From Campylobacteraceae bacterium (lineage in GTDB: Bacteria; Campylobacterota; Campylobacteria; Campylobacterales; Sulfurovaceae): a stretch of DNA of 64,000 nucleotides. A program made the translations under genes and the position numbers. Every line of letters begins with the position of its first letter. Positions within the stretch are counted from its first letter, which is position 1. Positions 57,471-64,000 of this stretch are shown one piece after another. The notes under the pieces are model-generated. The model was not told where the DNA came from, did not search any database, and worked only from the letters and a program-made list of their open reading frames with translations. The DNA lies in NCBI GenBank assembly GCA_027081405.1, contig JALWKO010000078.1:1-64000 (forward strand), written 5' to 3'.

Positions 57471-59950
57471 TGTTTCTCTCCCAACATTACCGATTCATCT
57501 TTGTTGACGACCACGTCATCCACGATGACGCGCGTCGCACCGTCATGCTCATCCATCTCGTCGGTGTTCGTTTTGCGGATATATACCCGCGTTCCGTTAC
57601 CGAAGGGCTGAGCATCCTTGGAGGTAGGATCGACTACTTCACATCCTTCTCCGACAAATTTCGTTACGACCTGACCTTGGGCATCGACCAAAACATCGGC
57701 ACGATATGCTTGACATTCCGCCGCTACCGTATTGTTCTGGTCGTCCACTTTGACTTCCGCCGTTACAATCCGACTTCCGTTGTCATCCTTTTTGACATCC
57801 AGCGACGCTTCACCGACCGAAAGCAGGTCATCTTCTACCACTACAGCCGTAGCCGCGGTGATCGTAGCATTTCCTTCGCCGCTGGTGTTGTCATCGCTTC
57901 CGCTACCGTTGTTGTCAGCTACTTCCGGATAGACCTCATAGCCGATAACCGTTTCGTTGTCATCTCCCTTGATCGGGCGGATGGTGAAATCAGGGGTGAG
58001 CGGATCACCGCCGAACGAAGGCTCTTCACCGTCAGTCGCACCGTCTCCGTCACTGTCGGGGTTCGTCAGACTGGTTCCATTGGCGATCTCGTCCCCGTCT
58101 CGTACACCATCTCCGTCACTATCGGGATTCAACGGATCGGTTCCGTAATGTGCTTCATCGACATCACTGACACCGTCGTTGTCGTCGTCAGGATCGATTG
58201 CGTTGGGAATACCGTCACCATCCGCATCCTTCGCTCCGCCATCAACCGGATCGTTTCCGTTCTTCGGATCGGTTCCGTTGGCGATCTCCTGCTCATCGCT
58301 GATTCCGTCGCCGTCGTCGTCCAGATCGTACGCGTCGGTGATGCCGTCGCCGTCGGTGTCGGTCTTGCCGGCATCGGTTCCCTCGACTCCGTCGTCATCG
58401 GCGTCGGCCTCGTCACGGATACCGTCATGGTCCTTGTCGTTGTAATCGTCGGTGCCGTCGCCGTCTACGTCCGCGTCGGCCCCGTCGTTGATGCCGTCGC
58501 CGTCGGTGTCGATGTTGGCATTGTTGGGATCAAACTGATCCAGCAGTCCGTCCTTGTCATTGTCGGTGGCATCATAGCCCTGGGTAGTCTCGCTCGACTC
58601 GTTACCCGCAGCATCCTTGGCCTTGACCTTCACGTCCCCGCTGGTCTGGGGCTTGTCTGAGGTGACGGAATAGTTGCCGTTGTCATCGACGGTCGCCTGC
58701 TTGGTACTGCCGTCGGGGAAGGTCACCGTGACGGTGGTCCCTTTCATCCCGGTTCCGCTGACGGTCACCGTACCATCATCATGCCCGACGGCCGAATCGA
58801 TGGTGGGCGTCATCGCAGCGGCATTGACCGCATTGATCATATCTTGAACTTCTTGAGCGGTTGCCGGATTGGAGAACGCATCGGGATTGTTATTGATATA
58901 GTCCTGATATTGATCTTCAAACCCTTCGATCGCTCCGCTTACGCCGTCGATCGAGTTGTACTCCTGAGCGTTCAGATGGGCATCAGGAATCTCTCCGTCC
59001 GCATCTTTCCCAATCGTTTCGAGCAACGTATAGGCACGGCTAAGCAGGGCGAAGGTCACCCCATCGGGCAAATCGACCTGACCGTAGAAAAAATCGCCGT
59101 TTTGTTTGAGGACGATCGGCGTTTCATCCGCGAAGCTTCCGTCTTTGTCGGTATCGACGACGATTAGATAGTTGGAAGTCCCCGCTGTCAGAGGAGGAAG
59201 GCTGTAGTTGGGGTTGTTGGTATTGAACTGGATCCAGGTACCGGTGACGTTGCCGGTATTCTGCACTTTCCAGATCCGCTTGCTACTCTGATATCCGCCG
59301 GGAGCATTTTGATCGTCCCATTCAGCAGGACCGTTATTGTGCCCCCAGACGAGATACTGCCCGTCCTGAAGCTGCGGACGATTCTGATCCAGGTTGGATG
59401 AGACAAAGTCGTCGTTGGTGGAGATGACGACGACGCCGTCTTCTTTGGTCGACCCGGAGACCCGCTGATCGAGTCCCGAACCCGAATCGTAAGCGATCCC
59501 CGCTACCGAGTTGACGTAGGGATCGTTGGCCTGCATATCAAAGACGGTATTGCCGTGGGAATCGACATAAGTGGTGATCCCCTCCAGGTTGATCCCGAAT
59601 TTGAGCGAGAGATAGCTCTCGACCCGCAGACGCTCCTCTTCGGTGAGGGCTCGGTTGTAGTTATTGGCCTTGAGTTCATAATGGGCCGTATCCCCGTTGT
59701 TGGGATCAGGGTCCTTGGTAAAGGTCGATCCGCTTTGCTGATCGACCCAAGTGTTCGGACTGCACCCTTCCGTATTACAATCCAGCCCCTTGTCGGCCTG
59801 CATCCACATCACGAGGCCGCTTTCGACCCCACCTGGAGCAGCGGCGAAAACCCAACTGCCCCCATCAAGATCGTGGCGGCAACGTAACTCAACCGAATGA
59901 ATCTCCGAATTCCTCCTATCCGTTTCATTCCGAGAGCCTGGGCTCCACCT
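57467..59950 (-). pseudogene. Large exported surface protein with thrombospondin type-3 repeats; signal peptide is in a different frame (see findings)
   Basis: Body ORF 57467-60007 with D-G-D repeats; signal peptide MKRIGGIRRFIRLSYVAATILMG lies in an adjacent frame, apparent 1-nt shift at a G5 tract (5 C on + strand, about 59858-59863). Confidence 0.6.
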
Positions 59951-60175
59951 CGTATCCCTGTTTGCCCGTCTTGAACAACAAACGGATTGTTCCTTTTTAC
60001 AGAACACCGTATTAGCATTTTTCAGAACAAATTTTATCCCTTCCTTAAATTGTTTCTTTTATCGAACATTTTTGTCTTTTTCTCTATCACTTAATCGGAT
60101 TTGCATTTCCGCGCCCGTTTTATGGGCTTTCTTGCAAAAATTGCAGCGTCAAGGAGAATCGCGTTACAATACTTC

Positions 60176-61861
60176 ATGGAACCGAATTCGCCGATCAAAC
60201 CCAACAAGATCGAACGGCTCAAAACCCGGCTCCAGCCCTGCGACTACGACCTCGCTTCGGTCAACTGGCTCCATCCCGACGACGAGAGCCGTTTCTATCT
60301 CAAAAACTTCGGCATCTACAACATCAAACTCCGCCCCGAGACCTGGATGATCCGTCTCCGTTTCGACGGAGGGATCCTCGATGCCGACCGGCTCGCATCG
60401 GTCGCCCGCATCGCCCGGAGGGAAGGGCTCCGGATCCTCCTGAGCACGCGTGCCCAGATGGAGCTGCACGATCTGACACCCCGACGGGTCTACCCCGTCT
60501 GGAGCGAACTCCGCGAAGCGGGTCTGACGAGCCTCCAGACCCTCACCGACAATCTGCGGGGAATCCTGATCGATCCCCTCGACGATTGTGCCCCCGATCG
60601 CCGGATCGAATGCCGCCCCATTCTCGAGCGGCTGCAAGGCACCTACGTCGACGTCCCCGAATGGATCGGCACCCTTCCGCGCAAATTCAATGCGGCCCTC
60701 ATCGGGCGGGAAACCCCCTCCTTCAACCCCTGGGGGCAGGACCTGCTGCTGGCTCTGGCACAAAAAGGGGGAGAATGGGGGTTCAACCTCTATCTCGGGG
60801 GGAAAAACAGCGAAACGGCCCGGGATGCCGACATTTTCTGCACCCCGGAGGAGGCTTGCGCACTCTTCGGGGCGGTGCTGGAGGTCTACCGCCGTCACGG
60901 TCTACGCGGCAGCCGGGCCAAGACCAGCCTCCATCACCTCATCGAATCGGCAGGAATCGGGCAGGTTCGTCACTGGATCGAAGAGGCTTTGGAGCACGAA
61001 CTCCCCTCGGCAGGGAAGCTTCGGATGCGCAGCAGCGCGGAAAATCTCGATCATCTCCTTCCGATCCGACGATTCGGCCGCCACGGGGAGATCGACCCAG
61101 AGACCCTGCACGAAGCGGCCCGGGAAGCCCGCACCCAAAACCTCACCCTCCGCCTCACCCCCCGCCAGGAACTCTGGCTCTTCGACCCCATCGCCATCCA
61201 AAAATCATCTTCCATCCTTAATTCTCAATCCTCAATTCTCAATTCTCCATCTGCTCCCAAAGGGAGCGTTACCGCCTGCGCCGGCTCGCGCTACTGCCCC
61301 CTCGCGCTCTGGGAGATCAAGCCCGATGCACGGCATCTCCCCCTCGGGATCCTCACCCGGCGGGGGATCCGGGTAGGAATGAGCGGCTGCCTCAAAGGGT
61401 GCGGCCGCCACCACCACGCCGACATCGGACTGGTGGGGCTGCGGAGCAACGCCTTCGGACCGACGGAACGGGCGCTGCGGGTTTTCGTCGGAGCGCTGGA
61501 AGCACCCGATCCGGCACCGGCGCGGCTGCTTTTTTACGCCGTGCCCGAACGCTCCGCAGCCCGACTGTTCAAAGTCATCGCCCAGGACTACGAACGATCG
61601 AGAGCCTCCTCTTTTGGGGAATTCAGCCGCACGGTCCTGCGCCGCTACGACGAAGAGACCCTGACGCTCTGGTATCTGCTACGGCAACTGGACGGAATCA
61701 CGCAAGAGACGCAACGACAATTTTTCGATGGTGACGAGGATACGCTACGAGAAGCGCTCCGGGCCCTTCCCGCCTTCCCAAAGGAGGCGAGACAGATCTC
61801 CGAAGCGATCTCCCTGCTGAGCCATCGGCTATGGGACAAAACGGGGTGGAGTGAGGAGTGA
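60176..61861 (+). CDS. Siroheme/4Fe-4S nitrite or sulfite reductase family protein carrying an in-frame heptad insertion
   Basis: TACAGSRYCPLALWEIK and GCLKGCGRHHHADIGLVG cluster-binding motifs. Confidence 0.85.
   Translation: MEPNSPIKPNKIERLKTRLQPCDYDLASVNWLHPDDESRFYLKNFGIYNIKLRPETWMIRLRFDGGILDADRLASVARIARREGLRILLSTRAQMELHDLTPRRVYPVWSELREAGLTSLQTLTDNLRGILIDPLDDCAPDRRIECRPILERLQGTYVDVPEWIGTLPRKFNAALIGRETPSFNPWGQDLLLALAQKGGEWGFNLYLGGKNSETARDADIFCTPEEACALFGAVLEVYRRHGLRGSRAKTSLHHLIESAGIGQVRHWIEEALEHELPSAGKLRMRSSAENLDHLLPIRRFGRHGEIDPETLHEAAREARTQNLTLRLTPRQELWLFDPIAIQKSSSILNSQSSILNSPSAPKGSVTACAGSRYCPLALWEIKPDARHLPLGILTRRGIRVGMSGCLKGCGRHHHADIGLVGLRSNAFGPTERALRVFVGALEAPDPAPARLLFYAVPERSAARLFKVIAQDYERSRASSFGEFSRTVLRRYDEETLTLWYLLRQLDGITQETQRQFFDGDEDTLREALRALPAFPKEARQISEAISLLSHRLWDKTGWSEE
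61212..61267. repeat. Heptad-hairpin element H inside a CDS: CAATTCT-type x6 (61212-61253) plus hairpin GCTCCC-AAA-GGGAGC (61253-61267)
   Basis: Read directly; encodes ...SSSILNSQSSILNSPSAPKGS. Confidence 0.9.
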
Positions 61862-61975
61862 GGAGTGAGGAGTGAGGAGTGAGGAGTTTAAACTAGCAGA
61901 TAAATTTTGTCAAGGCTCCAATTCTCTATTCTCAATCCTCCATTCTCCATGCTCCATCCGAAAGCTCCACTTTCG
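61849..61975. repeat. Heptad-hairpin element I: GAGTGAG x5 (61849-61883), CAATTCT/CCATTCT-type x6 (61919-61960), hairpin CGAAAG-CTCCA-CTTTCG (61959-61975)
   Basis: Read directly. Confidence 0.92.
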
Positions 61976-63046
61976 TCAGTATCCATAATCGACGATCCGG
62001 CCGCTGAGACTCTTGAGGAAGGCCACGGTGTCGTTGATTTCCGAAGGGGTGAATTGCCGACCCAGCTGATACTTGCTCATGATCCGCACCGCCTCGTGCA
62101 GATCCCGGACCGAACCGTTGTGAAAATACGGTGCGGTGCGGGCCACGTTGCGCAGCACCGGAACCCGGAAAAAATCCCTCCCCTCCCGTCCGTGGAAATC
62201 CCCCACGTTGTCGAAGGGAAATTCGCTCGTTTTCCAATGGAATCGAGGGGTGAACGAAAATCCCAGGTAGTCGTCTACGTACCGGCGCAGAGGAAAGCGC
62301 TTGACGAACTGCCCCCCGACGCTGATCCCGGCGTGACATCCGGCGCAGCCCCGGGCCATGAAGAGCGTCATCCCCCGCTTGGCCGCCGGCGAAAGGGCGC
62401 TGTCGTTCCCGTCCAGAAATTCGTCGAACGCCCCCCGGGTCAGAAGGGTCCGCTCATAAGCGCCGATGGCCCGCCGGATGTTTGCAAACGTGACATTGTT
62501 CTCCCCGAATACCTGCGCGAACATTTTGCGGTAGCGGGGATTTTTTGAAAGCCGCTCCACCGCCTCTTTGGGAGTGAGGTTCATCTCGAACGGCGCCTGG
62601 ATCGGCCCGCCGGCCTGCTCCTCGACGGTGTGGACCCGCCCGTCCCAAAATTCGAACTTCTCCAACGCTGCGTTGAGTACCATAGGGGAGTTGAGATGGT
62701 GGGGATTGATGCGCCCTTTGTAACCGATAGCTGCGGGACGATTGTCGTCTCCCCCTTCGGAGAGAATGTGGCAGCTCGCACAGCTGACCGTCCGATCCCG
62801 GGAGAGGATCGGATCGAAATAGAGTGCTTTTCCCAAAGCCACCTTTTCGGGCGTGATCGGATTGTCCGGGGTGTCGACCAGCTTCCGCATCCCTTCGCGG
62901 GTGCGGGGGATGGAATGCAGATTGTGCCGCGCCGCTTCGATCCGTAACTGGGCATCGTCCCATACCGGATCGGGCGGAGGGGGGAAGATCCTGGGGAGCG
63001 AAGCGATCCCGAAGAGTACCGCCAGGGTGATCAAAAGGGGACGCAT
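61976..63046 (-). CDS. Di-heme cytochrome c peroxidase/MauG family protein
   Basis: CASCH and CAGCH motifs; ALGKALYFDPILSRDRTVSCASCH. Confidence 0.92.
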   Translation of the reverse strand: MRPLLITLAVLFGIASLPRIFPPPPDPVWDDAQLRIEAARHNLHSIPRTREGMRKLVDTPDNPITPEKVALGKALYFDPILSRDRTVSCASCHILSEGGDDNRPAAIGYKGRINPHHLNSPMVLNAALEKFEFWDGRVHTVEEQAGGPIQAPFEMNLTPKEAVERLSKNPRYRKMFAQVFGENNVTFANIRRAIGAYERTLLTRGAFDEFLDGNDSALSPAAKRGMTLFMARGCAGCHAGISVGGQFVKRFPLRRYVDDYLGFSFTPRFHWKTSEFPFDNVGDFHGREGRDFFRVPVLRNVARTAPYFHNGSVRDLHEAVRIMSKYQLGRQFTPSEINDTVAFLKSLSGRIVDYGY

Positions 63047-63145
63047 GGGACACCTCCCGTTTTTTCCGATTATAGATCGAACCGATCATTGTGATCAATG
63101 CCTTTTTGGCACGATCGGGAGAAAACGGGAGCACGATTGGGAGTT

Positions 63146-63994
63146 TCACCCGAAAGGTCGGGCCGCTTTGGGGTGGATGCCGTAGTGATCGAAAAAGAGC
63201 CGGCTGAAATGGCCCGCATGACGATAGCCCACTCGGCGTGCCACCTCGCCGACGCGCAACTCCCCCGATCGAAGCAGCCGGTTGGCCTCTTCGAGGCGCC
63301 GGAGGGTGACGAAACGGTGGATCGTCATCCCGTAGCGCCGTTTGAACGCCCGCTTGAGCAGCCATTCGTTGCTCCGACACAACCGGGCCAGTTCGGGAAT
63401 CGTCGGCGGATCGGCATATCGGCGCAGCAAAATTTCCCGAGCCCGGGAGCTCACACGGAGCTCTTCGCTGCCGAGCTCCGGATCGTCCCGCTCCCACTCC
63501 AGCAGATCGAGCCGGTGCAGCAGCAGTTCCAGGACCCGATGCTCGGTCGCCAGCCTACTGAGGCGCGTACGACGGCTCGCCCGCCCGATCCGATCGAGGA
63601 GATAATCCCCCAGCCGATCCAGGGGATCGATCCCGAGAATCCGCACCCCCCTGACCGCATCCGTCGTTTCCACCAGTCGGGAAACCGGATCGTCGGCCTC
63701 CTGGCGATACCGCCGGAGAAAAAAATCGGCCACGAACAGCGTAGCGCTCCGGTGCCTCTCCCCGGAGCATTCCACCCGGATTTCCGAGGGACCCGCCGCC
63801 AACACGCCCCCTACTCCGGCACCGATTTCGACGGTGTGGTCGAACGTGTCGATCCGGACGCTTCCGGACGAAACCAGCGGCAGGACCAGCATCCGATCCC
63901 AATTTTCGACGCGGCGGCGGAATGGCTCCGGAAGCGTCCCCTGCGTCTCCATCATCACCAGACCTCCCGCCACATCGAGCCGCCGGAGGACCAA
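63146..63994 (-). CDS. AraC-family transcriptional regulator
   Basis: C-terminal AraC HTH: LARLCRSNEWLLKRAFKRRYGMTIHRFVTLRRLEEANRLL...VGYRHAGHFSRLF. Confidence 0.9.
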   Translation of the reverse strand: MVLRRLDVAGGLVMMETQGTLPEPFRRRVENWDRMLVLPLVSSGSVRIDTFDHTVEIGAGVGGVLAAGPSEIRVECSGERHRSATLFVADFFLRRYRQEADDPVSRLVETTDAVRGVRILGIDPLDRLGDYLLDRIGRASRRTRLSRLATEHRVLELLLHRLDLLEWERDDPELGSEELRVSSRAREILLRRYADPPTIPELARLCRSNEWLLKRAFKRRYGMTIHRFVTLRRLEEANRLLRSGELRVGEVARRVGYRHAGHFSRLFFDHYGIHPKAARPFG

Positions 63995-64000
63995 CCCCGG

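Noticed and set aside
57077-58660. 527-aa plus-strand ORF rich in V/I/G
   Set aside because: Mirror of the Asp-rich TSP3 repeats on the minus strand (GAT/GAC read antisense as ATC/GTC); not independent coding.
63087-63102. Palindrome CATTGTGATCAATG upstream of the peroxidase gene as an FNR box
   Set aside because: Half-sites CATTG/CAATG do not match TTGAT-N4-ATCAA; could be another regulator site but support is too weak.
1-64000. rRNA or tRNA genes and insertion sequences
   Set aside because: I did not recognise any rRNA segment, a convincing tRNA cloverleaf or a transposase; a tRNA scan would be needed to exclude tRNAs.

Overview
A 64 kb chromosomal window, most likely from a chemolithotrophic Campylobacterota (epsilonproteobacterium); this is inferred from gene content: napAGHBFLD order, the DUF4492-cydAB operon, and ArsS-like and OmpR-like two-component pairs. 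Main blocks: (i) dnaX 3' end, argF, hemN, Fe-S oxidoreductase; (ii) galU followed by an AT-rich, probably horizontally acquired polysaccharide locus (wzx, tagD/tagF-like, wzy-like, glf, DUF4422, polyprenyl-P glycosyltransferase, wzz-like); (iii) two-component systems, ruvB, panB, trpA, trpB, mltG, pepA; (iv) cytochrome bd operon; (v) two toxin-antitoxin pairs (HepT/MntA, DUF5615/DUF433); (vi) purU, mnmC-like, ilvE, an NYN-domain protein, hisIE; (vii) a periplasmic nitrate reductase cluster next to a heme d1 biosynthesis cluster (NirDL, Fnr-type regulator, cobA, nirJ, nirF, nirC-like) with FNR-type boxes; (viii) a TSP3-repeat surface protein, a siroheme nitrite/sulfite reductase, a di-heme peroxidase and an AraC regulator. 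The most unusual signal is a dispersed family of composite elements made of tandem HEPTANUCLEOTIDE arrays, very often exactly 4 units (28 bp), alternating with short perfect hairpins. They occupy at least nine loci, supply stop or start codons to neighbouring genes, are inserted in-frame in one CDS, and flank a four-helix-bundle (S23/IVP-type) gene. Second most notable: a thioredoxin-fold gene with an in-frame TGA at the first position of a (U)PVC motif, a candidate selenoprotein absent from the ORF track. No computation or database search was possible; all family calls come from reading the sequence.
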